DNA from: Anaerolineae bacterium
GTDB lineage: Bacteria > Chloroflexota > Anaerolineae > JACIWP01
Length of the DNA: 22,888 nucleotides
NCBI GenBank assembly: GCA_014360855.1
Contig: JACIWP010000010.1
Location: 1 to 22,888, forward strand
Reading direction: 5' to 3'
The notes below the pieces were generated by a model. It ran no database searches. It had not been told where the DNA came from and was given only the letters and a program-made list of their open reading frames with translations. Positions 14,386 through 21,628 of the stretch are shown here, piece after piece. Positions within the stretch are counted from its first letter, which is position 1. Every line of letters begins with the position of its first letter. The position numbers and the translations under genes were made by a program.

Positions 14386-15780
14386 CTATTTCGCCGGCAC
14401 ATGCAGGGCACGGCCCTGAGCGGCCAGCGCCGCCTCCACAACAGCTTCTCCCAGCGTTGGGTGGGCGTGAATGGTGGTGTCAATCTCCTCCAGCGTGGCC
14501 TCCAGGTTGATGGCCAGGGTGCCCTCGAGGATCAGGTCGCTGGCATGCGGCCCGACGATGTGCAGGCCCAGTATCTCGCCGAAGCGCCGGTCGGCCACGA
14601 TCTTAATGAAGCCGTTGAACTCGCCGGCGGCCACGGCCTTGCCGTTGTTCACCAGGGCGAATTTGCCGATCATCACGTCATGGCCGGCCTGGCGCGCCTG
14701 CTCCTCGCTCATTCCCACCGTCGCCGCCTCCGGGATGGTGAAGATGCACGCCGGCACCGCTTTGTAATTGATAAAGCTCTCTTTGCCGCAGGCGTTCTCG
14801 GCCGCCACCACCCCCTGCCGCATCGCCACATGCGCCAGCATCGAACCGCCCACGACATCCCCAATGGCGTAAATCCCTGGCACGTTGGTTTCCATGCGGT
14901 TGTTGACCGCGATGCCCTTGGCCGAATAATGGACGCCGGCCACATCCAGCGCCAGGCCCTCGACGTTCGGTTTCCGCCCCACCGCCAGGAGGACATTATC
15001 CACAGTGACATCGAAGGTGCCCTGCGGCCCCTCCACGGTGCAGGTCACCGCGCCGCCCGCCGGCGCGATGCGGGTTACCCGCGAACCAGTGTGCACGGCG
15101 ATGCCCTGCTGGCCCAAGGTCCAGGCCAGCGCCTCGCCGATGTCATGGTCCACGGTGGGCACCAGCCGCGGCAGAAGCTCCACCAGGGTCACTTCCACGC
15201 CGCAGATGCCGAAGAGCGCGGCGAATTCCACGCCGATCGCTCCGCCGCCGATGATAAGGAGCCGGCGCGGCAGTTCCTGCAGGGACAGCGCCTCCGTACT
15301 GCCGATGACCTGCGGCAGGTCAATGCCCGGGATGGGCAGGCTCATAGGGCTGGAACCGGTAGCGATGATGATGCGGGTGGGCCGCAGTACCTCCACGCCC
15401 TGTGGGGTGCTGACATGCAGTTTCCACGGCTCGCTGAAGCGCGCTTCGCCCTGGATGATCTCGACGCCGGCCTTCTGCAGGAGCACTTCCACCCCACCCA
15501 CCAGTTGGGCCACCACTTGGTCCTTGCGCTCCTGCGCCTTCTTCCAATCCAGCTCCACCGCGCCGGTCTTCACCCCGAACTTCTCCGCCTCGCGCGCCGT
15601 ATGCAGTACCTCCGCGGTGCGGAGAAGCGCCTTGGTGGGGATACATCCCCAGTTCAAACACACCCCGCCGACGCGCTCCCGCTCGATCAGGGTCACGCGG
15701 GCGCCAAGCTGACGGGCCCGCAAAGCGGCCACATAGCCGCCCGGCCCGGCTCCGATAACAGCGATGTGCAGGTTGTCCAT
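14386..15780 (-). CDS. lpdA: Dihydrolipoyl dehydrogenase
   Basis: FAD flavoenzyme that reoxidises protein-bound dihydrolipoamide with NAD+, the E3 component of 2-oxoacid dehydrogenase complexes and the glycine cleavage system. It has 464 residues, the normal length. An N-terminal FAD fold GAGPGG (10-15) is followed by the redox disulfide C41-C46 in GGVCLNWGCIPTK, the NAD-binding GGGAIGVEFAAL, and IYAIGDV. The catalytic H440-E445 pair lies in HAHPTLGE at the C-terminus. The ATG at 15780 follows AAGGAG and is preferred over an upstream in-frame GTG. There are no E1 or E2 genes alongside. It lies 39 nt after xdhC and is the last gene of that transcript, with korA next on the same strand but under its own promoter. 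Confidence 0.96.
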   Translation of the reverse strand: MDNLHIAVIGAGPGGYVAALRARQLGARVTLIERERVGGVCLNWGCIPTKALLRTAEVLHTAREAEKFGVKTGAVELDWKKAQERKDQVVAQLVGGVEVLLQKAGVEIIQGEARFSEPWKLHVSTPQGVEVLRPTRIIIATGSSPMSLPIPGIDLPQVIGSTEALSLQELPRRLLIIGGGAIGVEFAALFGICGVEVTLVELLPRLVPTVDHDIGEALAWTLGQQGIAVHTGSRVTRIAPAGGAVTCTVEGPQGTFDVTVDNVLLAVGRKPNVEGLALDVAGVHYSAKGIAVNNRMETNVPGIYAIGDVVGGSMLAHVAMRQGVVAAENACGKESFINYKAVPACIFTIPEAATVGMSEEQARQAGHDVMIGKFALVNNGKAVAAGEFNGFIKIVADRRFGEILGLHIVGPHASDLILEGTLAINLEATLEEIDTTIHAHPTLGEAVVEAALAAQGRALHVPAK

Positions 15781-15819
15781 GGTATCTATCTCCTTGCGCA
15801 CAGGATTGATGGCAAACGT

Positions 15820-16920
15820 TCAGGCGCGGCCGGCCGCGACCCCCGGCCGCTGGCCGCGCAAATACTGGGAGAGTGAAACCGCCTGCCCTCCGCGGTACAC
15901 CTTCACGATTTCCGCCAGGATGGAGAGGGCGATCTCCGCCGGCGTTTTGGCGCCGATATCCAATCCAATGGGGGCGTGTACCCGCTCCAAAAGCTCGCGC
16001 GGGATGCGTTCCTCCTGCTCCAGCAGTTCGAAAACGCCGCGCACCCGCCGGCGACTGCCGATCATGCCGATATAGCCGGCCGGCGAACGGATAACCGCCC
16101 GCAGGCAGGTCACGTCGTGCTGATGCCCACGGGTGATGATGACGATATAAGTATCGGGGTCAATGGGCAGTGAACGCAGTGCCTTGTCAAAATGATCGCA
16201 GATAAGCTGGTCGGCCGTCGGGAAGCGGGCCGGATTGACGAAGGTGGGGCGGTCGTCAATGACGATGACGCGAAAGTCCAGCACTTTCGCCATCTGCGCC
16301 AGGGGCACGGCGATGTGGCCGGCGCCGGCGATGACCACTGTCGGACGGGCGCGGTGCACATCCACAAACCATGTCTCGCCGCTTTCGGGGAGGGTCACCA
16401 GGCCCGAACGCCGCTCTGTCAGCAGGCGCTCGACAGCCCTGTCAAAGGCATGGGAGCGTTCCTGTATGGCATCCAGTTCGTCAGGGGTAATCAGCAAATG
16501 CTGGACGGGAGCAGGCGGCAGTCGCGTCGCCAGCGCCCATGGGCCGGCCGCTTCCCCGCCCGCCAGCCGCTCCAGCAGTGGCCTCCACTGCGCTGGCTCC
16601 TCATCCGCCGGCGGCCAGGGCTCCACCAGCACCTCCATCACTCCACCGCAAATGCCGTCGCTCTCCAGCGATATTTCCCCGGTCAGGTCCACGCGCACAA
16701 TCGCCGCCTGCCGGCTGGCGATGACATCCAGGGCCTGACGCAGGACCTCCGCCTCGCCGCATCCTCCTCCGACAGTGCCGGCGTGCCGCCCTTCGGGATG
16801 GATCATCATCTTGGCACCGACCTCGCGCGGGGTCGAGCCGGCGGTGCGGATGATGGTCGCCAGCGCGACCGTCTGTCCGGCGTCAACGGCCTCCTTCAGA
16901 GCGGCGAAGACCTCTTCCAT
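15820..16920 (-). CDS. xdhC: XdhC/CoxI-family molybdenum hydroxylase maturation factor
   Basis: A 366-residue XdhC/CoxI-type protein. The family binds molybdenum cofactor, helps sulfurate it and inserts it into xanthine dehydrogenase-type hydroxylases. The N-terminal XdhC/CoxI domain contains TIIRTAGSTPREVGAKM and GTVGGGCGEAEV. The C-terminal Rossmann domain contains VVIAGAGHIAVPLAQMA, IITRGHQHD, GYIGMIGSRRR and APIGLDIGAKTPAEIALS. The ATG at 16920 follows GGAGG with 8-nt spacing and is preferred over an upstream in-frame GTG. It lies 17 nt after yqeB, a factor of the selenium-dependent hydroxylase system, so the two probably serve the same enzyme. No hydroxylase gene is in the window. Confidence in the family is high; the client enzyme is unknown. 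Confidence 0.92.
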   Translation of the reverse strand: MEEVFAALKEAVDAGQTVALATIIRTAGSTPREVGAKMMIHPEGRHAGTVGGGCGEAEVLRQALDVIASRQAAIVRVDLTGEISLESDGICGGVMEVLVEPWPPADEEPAQWRPLLERLAGGEAAGPWALATRLPPAPVQHLLITPDELDAIQERSHAFDRAVERLLTERRSGLVTLPESGETWFVDVHRARPTVVIAGAGHIAVPLAQMAKVLDFRVIVIDDRPTFVNPARFPTADQLICDHFDKALRSLPIDPDTYIVIITRGHQHDVTCLRAVIRSPAGYIGMIGSRRRVRGVFELLEQEERIPRELLERVHAPIGLDIGAKTPAEIALSILAEIVKVYRGGQAVSLSQYLRGQRPGVAAGRA

Positions 16921-16937
16921 CCGTCCGTCCTCCGCCC

Positions 16938-17750
16938 TCAGCACCGGCGTTCCAGCCGGCGGGCCAGGATAAGCAGGGCGTGCAGGGTGGATGTGGCGAT
17001 GGCGCGCGCTTTATCGGAGATGGTATAGCACGCCTGGACGTCCAGGCGCGGGTCCACATCGCCGATCTTGATGCCCGCCGGCACCTCCGTGCCCTCGCGA
17101 ATCGCGCCGCGCAGTACGCCATCAAAGGGCGCCAGCACGGGCCGGCCGGCCACCTCTCCCAGCACCTGCCCGGCGCGCACGATACTGCAGATGTCGCATT
17201 CCCAATGCACCCGGCCGGCGGCCGGCGCGCGCAGGACGCGGTCCTCGGCATGCCCTTCCACCGGCGCCGGCACCCCCGTGTCCGGCTGGGCAGACCCTTC
17301 CCAGATGATGCGGGCCAGGTAATGGCCGCGGTTGGTCTCGATGACCGCATGCACATCGCGGCCGGCGGCGAAGCCCGGCCCCAACCCGATGACGATGGGG
17401 GCCATATCCATGCGCGTGCCGACATTGGTCTTGGCCATAATGGCGTCAATCACTGCCAGCGGCGCCAAGCGCAGGGCCTGCGAGAGGTCCGGATCCACCA
17501 TCAGGGCAATATCGCCGGCGGCAAGGATGGCGTCCACATCTTCCACACTGCTGGCCAGCCGGGCCGTGACACCCTCGACCTGCGCGCGGCCGTCATAGAC
17601 CGCGTCGCAGAAAGCGACGGTGCGGCGCACGGCCATTGGGACGGGCGCCTCGGTAATGACCACGCGAAAACCGACGGTATGCAGGCACCAGGCGACCGCA
17701 CTGCCCAGGTCGCCGGCGCCGCGCACAATCACAAGCTCTGGTGGGATCAT
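16938..17750 (-). CDS. yqeB: YqeB-family selenium-dependent molybdenum hydroxylase accessory protein
   Basis: A 270-residue protein of the EF2563/YqeB family, known from genomes that encode selenium-dependent molybdenum hydroxylases. It opens with a Rossmann-like VIVRGAGDLGSAVAW (about 8-22), then CDAVYDG, MVDPDL, VIDAIMAKTNVGTRMDMAPIV (in two parts) and IGLGPGFAAGRDVHAVIETNRGH (in two parts). The C-terminal half has AAGRVHWECDICSIVRAG and LDVQACYTISDKARAIA. The ATG at 17750 follows GAGG with 8-nt spacing. The open frame extends 46 codons further but overlaps the epimerase gene and lacks family similarity there. The exact biochemical step of YqeB is not settled. Neighbouring xdhC supports a role in cofactor maturation. 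Confidence 0.85.
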   Translation of the reverse strand: MIPPELVIVRGAGDLGSAVAWCLHTVGFRVVITEAPVPMAVRRTVAFCDAVYDGRAQVEGVTARLASSVEDVDAILAAGDIALMVDPDLSQALRLAPLAVIDAIMAKTNVGTRMDMAPIVIGLGPGFAAGRDVHAVIETNRGHYLARIIWEGSAQPDTGVPAPVEGHAEDRVLRAPAAGRVHWECDICSIVRAGQVLGEVAGRPVLAPFDGVLRGAIREGTEVPAGIKIGDVDPRLDVQACYTISDKARAIATSTLHALLILARRLERRC

Positions 17751-17784
17751 GCTGGCTACCTCGATGGCGTCAGATAGGCGTCTT

Positions 17785-19014
17785 TCACGTGCCGGCGGCC
17801 TCCCATGTCGCGCGGATGAACGCCGCGGCGCGGCGCACTCCGTCCACGCCCAGCCGGCTGTTCTCCTCCATGCATATCCAGCCGGCAAAGCCGTGCCGCT
17901 TCAGGAAGGCGAAAATATCGCCGAACGGCACCAGGCCGGTGCCCAACAGCACATGATTCAGCGCGCCGCGCGTGCTGGTATCGGCGGCGTGAATGCTGAC
18001 CACCTGATCGATCACCTGCTCCAGGATGGGCAGGGGATCATCCCCGTAGGCGATGGGATTGGCGGTGTCGAAATTGATGCCAATGGTGGTGCCGCGAATG
18101 CCCCTGGCCAGCTCCAGGAAGATATGGGTGGGCTGGTCAAAGTCCGTGTACTGCCAACAGCCTGGTTTCCCGTGGTTTTCCAGCACCAGGCGCACGCCGG
18201 CCTCTTTGCCGGCGTCCTCGCAGGCCAGCAGTCCCTCCAGCGCCCAGCGGATGCCGTCCCGCTCATCCAGGCCGGGATGGGCCTGGCCGGCGGTGACGCG
18301 TATCAGCTCCGCCCCCAGCAGGCCGGCGGCGCGGATATAGGCCCGCTCCTGCTCAATCTGACGCTGGCGCTCCGCCGGCTCCGGATGAGTGAAATCGGGG
18401 TAAGAAGTGACCATCACCAGCCGCATGCCGGCCTCCTCAATGGAACGCCGCACTTCCGCCAGATAGGCCGGCTCCAGGCTCCTCAGAAAGAGCACAGAGA
18501 TGTCAATGCCGTCCAGCCCGACCTCCGCGCCGATGCGCGCCCATTCGCCGATGGACATGCGCCCTTCAATAATGTCCTGGAAGAATGAGACCGGTAGACA
18601 GCTCAAGCGCATGGCAGGTCCTCCTCTGGCTGTACCGCTGGTAGTGCCGATGCCCTCCGCCGCCTGACGGATGATGCGGGAGGGATGCCGGCGGAGCATC
18701 TCGCGCGCCGCGGCTTTTTCCGGGCTGTCCGGAAGCCGGCGCAGGCTTTCCACCACCGCCAGCCCCTGCACCACATCATGAGGGTATGCCAGGGCACATT
18801 CGGCCAGCGGGAGCGCGGCGCCGGCCTCCCCGCGGTTCCCCAAGGTAATGATGGCCGACATGCGCGCCTCCGGGTTTGGGTGCCGCAGGGCGTGGACGAG
18901 GCGCTCAGTAAACGTATGGTTCTGTTCCCATGCGGCGATGTCGACCCCACAAGCAGGACAGCGAACGGCATCGCGCTCCACCGGGGCAAAACATACTGGG
19001 CAGTAGTACTGCAT
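17785..19014 (-). CDS. Zinc-ribbon/HEAT N-part in frame with sugar phosphate isomerase/epimerase
   Basis: A continuous 409-codon frame with two unrelated parts. Residues 1-134 have a zinc ribbon (C5, C8, C19, C22 in YCPVC and RCPAC) and a helical HEAT-like stretch (RLVHALRHPNPEARMSAI, TLGNRGEAGAALPLAEC). Residues 135-409 are a xylose isomerase-like TIM barrel (AP endonuclease 2 superfamily). Its metal-site candidates lie in RLVLENHG (Glu), IGINFDTANP (Asp), VSIHAADT (His) and ICMEENS (Glu). The internal ATG at 18612 opens the barrel and has AGGAGG 7 nt upstream, better than the weak site before the ATG at 19014. So the barrel (275 residues) is probably also, or only, made as a separate protein. 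Substrate unknown. First in the transcript leading to yqeB, xdhC and lpdA. Confidence 0.75.
   Translation of the reverse strand: MQYYCPVCFAPVERDAVRCPACGVDIAAWEQNHTFTERLVHALRHPNPEARMSAIITLGNRGEAGAALPLAECALAYPHDVVQGLAVVESLRRLPDSPEKAAAREMLRRHPSRIIRQAAEGIGTTSGTARGGPAMRLSCLPVSFFQDIIEGRMSIGEWARIGAEVGLDGIDISVLFLRSLEPAYLAEVRRSIEEAGMRLVMVTSYPDFTHPEPAERQRQIEQERAYIRAAGLLGAELIRVTAGQAHPGLDERDGIRWALEGLLACEDAGKEAGVRLVLENHGKPGCWQYTDFDQPTHIFLELARGIRGTTIGINFDTANPIAYGDDPLPILEQVIDQVVSIHAADTSTRGALNHVLLGTGLVPFGDIFAFLKRHGFAGWICMEENSRLGVDGVRRAAAFIRATWEAAGT
18610..18627 (-). promoter_or_regulatory. Internal ribosome-binding site and start for the epimerase
   Basis: Minus-strand AGAGGAGG (18627-18620) lies 7 nt before an ATG (18612-18610) at exactly the point where the isomerase/epimerase homology begins. 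No stop separates it from the upstream zinc-ribbon/HEAT frame. In the +1 frame a TGA (18605-18603) would end an upstream gene with a typical 10-nt overlap. Confidence 0.7.
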
Positions 19015-19051
19015 GGCCTTCCGCTGACGCCTTTGGCGAGTGTTCACTCCC

Positions 19052-19060
19052 AGTATACCA
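19052..19060 (-). promoter_or_regulatory. Extended -10 promoter of the zinc-ribbon/epimerase operon
   Basis: Minus-strand TGGTATACT (19060-19052) is an extended -10 element 37 nt upstream of the ATG at 19014. No good -35 box is visible at 16-18 nt. The divergent mutL promoter lies 61 bp away. Confidence 0.5.
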
Positions 19061-19121
19061 TAAGTTCGCCCATCGCGCACGCGCGCCGGCCCCTTTCCGC
19101 TCTTTCCCGCCCCGCGCCGGC

Positions 19122-19132
19122 TGTGGTACAAT
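19122..19132 (+). promoter_or_regulatory. Extended -10 promoter of mutL
   Basis: Plus-strand TGTGGTACAAT, an extended -10 with one mismatch to TATAAT, 34 nt before the mutL ATG. The -35 region is C/T-rich and does not match consensus. Confidence 0.55.
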
Positions 19133-19166
19133 ATGGGCGCCAGGAAACGCCTACACAGGAGGACCC

Positions 19167-20921
19167 ATGCCCATCCGCATCCTGCCCCCGGAAGTGGCCA
19201 GCCGCATCGCCGCCGGCGAAGTGGTGGAACGGCCGGCCTCGGTGGTCAAAGAACTGCTGGAAAACGCCATTGACGCCGGCGCGCGGGACATCCAGGTCGA
19301 GGTGGAAGAGGGAGGCCTGCGTCTGATCCGCGTTTCTGACGACGGATGCGGCATCCCCGCCGGCGAGGTGGAGCTGGCCTTCGCCCGTCACGCCACCAGC
19401 AAGCTCTCCGACGTGGATGACCTGAACCGCATCGTCACCCTCGGGTTTCGCGGCGAGGCGCTGGCCAGTATCGCCGCCGTCTCCCGGGTGGAGATGTCCA
19501 CCCGCTCCGCGGATGAGGAAGTCGGCACACAGCTTTCCCTGGAAGCCGGCGAAATTGTGCGCCGGCGCCCGGTGGGCCGGCCGCCCGGCACCAGCATTAC
19601 GGTCGAGAACCTGTTCTTCAACGTGCCGGCGCGGCGCAAGTTTCTGCGCTCCCCGCTGACCGAGGCCGGCCATATCCAGGAGATCGTCACCTATTACGCC
19701 ATGGCCTACCCGACGCGCCGCATTTCCCTGATCCATAACGGCCGGCCCATCCTCCGCTCCCCCGGCACGGGCAACCTGCTGGATGTGCTCCTAGAGATAC
19801 ACGGGCCGGAGACCGCCAGCGCCCTGCTCCCCATCCAGAGCACCGCGGAGGAACCTTCTCCGGTCATGGTATCGGGGTACGTCAGCCCGCCGGCGCTCCA
19901 TCGCGCCGACCGCCGACACATGGTGTTCTTCGTCAACGGCCGCTGGGTGCGGGATAAAGCGCTGGCCTATGCCGTCCTGCAGGCCTATCACACCCTCCTG
20001 CCGGCCAACCGCTTCCCCATCGCCGTCGTGCAAATCCACCTCGACCCGGCGGAGGTGGATGTGAACGTGCACCCCACCAAGACCGAGGTGCGTTTCCGCG
20101 CCGCCGGCGAGGTCTTCCGCGCCGTCCAGCGCCAGGTGCGCGCCGCCCTGGTCCAGCAAGCGCCGGCCGCCCCCCAGTTCCACGTCCCTGGCTGGGGAGA
20201 GCGGCCCAGCCCATCCGCGGAAATCGTCGCCCGCCAGCAGATGCTGATGAGCGCCGGCCGGAGCGCGGTCGAACATGCCCTGCGCCTCATCCCGCCGGCC
20301 GAGGAGCCCGCCCCTGAGCCGGCCGGCACTCCCCCGCCCCGGCTCCCCATCCTGCGCGTCGTCGGCCAGGTGCGGCAGATGTACATCATCGCCGAGGGCC
20401 CCGACGGGCTGTACCTCATTGACCAGCACGCAGCGCATGAGCGCGTCCTGTACGAGCAGATGCTCTCCCAGGCGACCGCCGGCACCCCCCTCTCCCAGGC
20501 CCTGCTGGAGCCGCAGGTGGTGCCGGTGGACTTGCGTCAGCAGGATGTCATACACACGTATGACGAGGAACTGCGCTGGGCCGGCTTCGAGCTGGAGCCG
20601 TTCGGCGAAGGCGCGTTCCTCCTGCGGGCTGTGCCGGCGGTGCTGGCCGGCCGGCAGGACCCCCGCACAGCGCTCTATGAGGTGCTGGAAGAGCTGGAGC
20701 GCGGGGAAACCCCACTGGCACGCCGCAAAGATGCCGCTGTCATGGCCGCGGTGTGCAAGCGCGGCGCCGTGAAGGCCGGCCAAACCCTTAGCCACGAGGA
20801 AATGACGGAGCTGGTGCGCCGGTTGGAAGCCACATCCTCCCCGCAGACCTGCCCCCACGGCCGGCCGACCATGATTCATCTCAGCGCGGAAGCCCTGGCA
20901 CGCCAGTTCCTGCGCTCCTGA
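19167..20921 (+). CDS. mutL: DNA mismatch repair protein MutL (endonuclease type)
   Basis: Links mismatch recognition by MutS to strand removal. It has 584 residues. The N-terminal GHKL ATPase carries ELLENAIDAGA (29-39), DDGCGI (58-63) and LGFRGEALASIAAVS (92-106). A Pro/Ala-rich linker spans roughly 320-395. The C-terminal domain has the metal-dependent nicking motif DQHAAHERVLYE (from 419), CKRGAVKAGQ and CPHGRP (562-567). These mark the self-nicking MutL used where no MutH exists. The ATG at 19167 follows AGGAGG with 4-nt spacing; the longer upstream reading has no homology. No mutS is in the window. The first gene of the plus-strand right-hand block, followed by a hairpin and a separate promoter for the next gene. 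Confidence 0.97.
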   Translation: MPIRILPPEVASRIAAGEVVERPASVVKELLENAIDAGARDIQVEVEEGGLRLIRVSDDGCGIPAGEVELAFARHATSKLSDVDDLNRIVTLGFRGEALASIAAVSRVEMSTRSADEEVGTQLSLEAGEIVRRRPVGRPPGTSITVENLFFNVPARRKFLRSPLTEAGHIQEIVTYYAMAYPTRRISLIHNGRPILRSPGTGNLLDVLLEIHGPETASALLPIQSTAEEPSPVMVSGYVSPPALHRADRRHMVFFVNGRWVRDKALAYAVLQAYHTLLPANRFPIAVVQIHLDPAEVDVNVHPTKTEVRFRAAGEVFRAVQRQVRAALVQQAPAAPQFHVPGWGERPSPSAEIVARQQMLMSAGRSAVEHALRLIPPAEEPAPEPAGTPPPRLPILRVVGQVRQMYIIAEGPDGLYLIDQHAAHERVLYEQMLSQATAGTPLSQALLEPQVVPVDLRQQDVIHTYDEELRWAGFELEPFGEGAFLLRAVPAVLAGRQDPRTALYEVLEELERGETPLARRKDAAVMAAVCKRGAVKAGQTLSHEEMTELVRRLEATSSPQTCPHGRPTMIHLSAEALARQFLRS

Positions 20922-20932
20922 AGGACGGGAAC

Positions 20933-20971
20933 CGGGAAAAGGGACACCGCGATCCCACACCCTCTTTCCCG
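20933..20971 (+). terminator. Hairpin after mutL without a T run
   Basis: CGGGAAAAGGG (20933-20943) pairs with CCCTCTTTCCCG (20960-20971): 11 bp with one bulged C and a 16-nt loop. It begins 11 bp after the mutL stop. There is no downstream T run, so it may be a pause, an RNA-stability element or a factor-dependent terminator rather than a classic intrinsic one. Confidence 0.45.
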
Positions 20972-20977
20972 CCGCAA

Positions 20978-21007
20978 TTGTACCGGGCGGGCGTTCTGTG
21001 GTATAAT
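20978..21007 (+). promoter_or_regulatory. Promoter of the bifunctional nuclease gene
   Basis: TTGTAC (20978-20983), an 18-nt spacer, then TATAAT (21002-21007) preceded by TGTGG, a perfect extended -10. It lies 51 nt before the ATG and probably drives both this gene and dnaB. Confidence 0.75.
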
Positions 21008-21058
21008 GATGTCAGCCGGCGGGACCACGCCGGCAGGCAGCGCATGAGGAGGCATGAA

Positions 21059-21568
21059 ATGATCCGAGTGGTGGTGGACAGCATCCGGGTGAGCCTGATG
21101 TCCCAACACCGCGTCGTCGTGCTGCGCGAAGTAGATGGAGACCGCTATTTGCCCATCTGGATCGGGCCATTCGAGGCGGATTCCATAACCATTGAGCTCC
21201 AGGGCGTGCCGATGGCACGGCCCCTGACCCACGACCTGCTCAAGTCCATCCTGGAAGAGCTGGGGGCGGAGGTGCAGTACGTCGTCGTCAATGACCTGCG
21301 GGACGACACCTTCTACGCCCGCATTATCCTGGATGTCAACGGCGAGCGCCACGAGATTGACTCTCGCCCCAGCGACGCCATCGCGCTGGCCGTGCGGGTC
21401 AAGGCGCCCATTTATGTGGCTCCCCATGTCATGGACGAGGCCGGCATCCTCTCCGAATCCGCAGAACAGGCCCCCGAACTCTCCGAAGAAGAGGAAGAGA
21501 ACCTCTCCATCTTCGAGGAATTCCTGGAGAATCTGGACCTGGGCGACGAAGAGGAGGACAAGAAGTAG
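21059..21568 (+). CDS. Bifunctional nuclease family protein (DUF151/BFN)
   Basis: A 169-residue protein. The DUF151 domain spans about residues 1-135: VVVDSIRVSLMSQHRVVVL, YLPIWIGPFEADSI, THDLLKSILEELGAEV, YARIILDVNG and IDSRPSDAIALAVRVKAPIYV (in two parts) are all family hallmarks. The last 35 residues are strongly acidic (SEEEEENLSIFEEFLENLD). Plant and thermophile relatives were reported to cut both RNA and DNA. The cellular role in bacteria is not settled. The ATG at 21059 follows AGGAGG with 6-nt spacing; an in-frame reading that starts further upstream would begin inside the promoter. It is separated from dnaB by 60 nt with no clear promoter, so co-transcription is likely. Confidence 0.92.
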   Translation: MIRVVVDSIRVSLMSQHRVVVLREVDGDRYLPIWIGPFEADSITIELQGVPMARPLTHDLLKSILEELGAEVQYVVVNDLRDDTFYARIILDVNGERHEIDSRPSDAIALAVRVKAPIYVAPHVMDEAGILSESAEQAPELSEEEEENLSIFEEFLENLDLGDEEEDKK

Positions 21569-21628
21569 CGCCGGCCGGCGAGACACACAAGGACTGCCCA
21601 CCCAAACTAAGCTGGACGAGGGAATGGG

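Noticed and set aside
21571..21582. The 12-bp palindrome CGCCGGCCGGCG between the DUF151 gene and dnaB as a terminator or operator
   Set aside because: It has no loop or T run and is explained by the general abundance of GCCGGC in this DNA.
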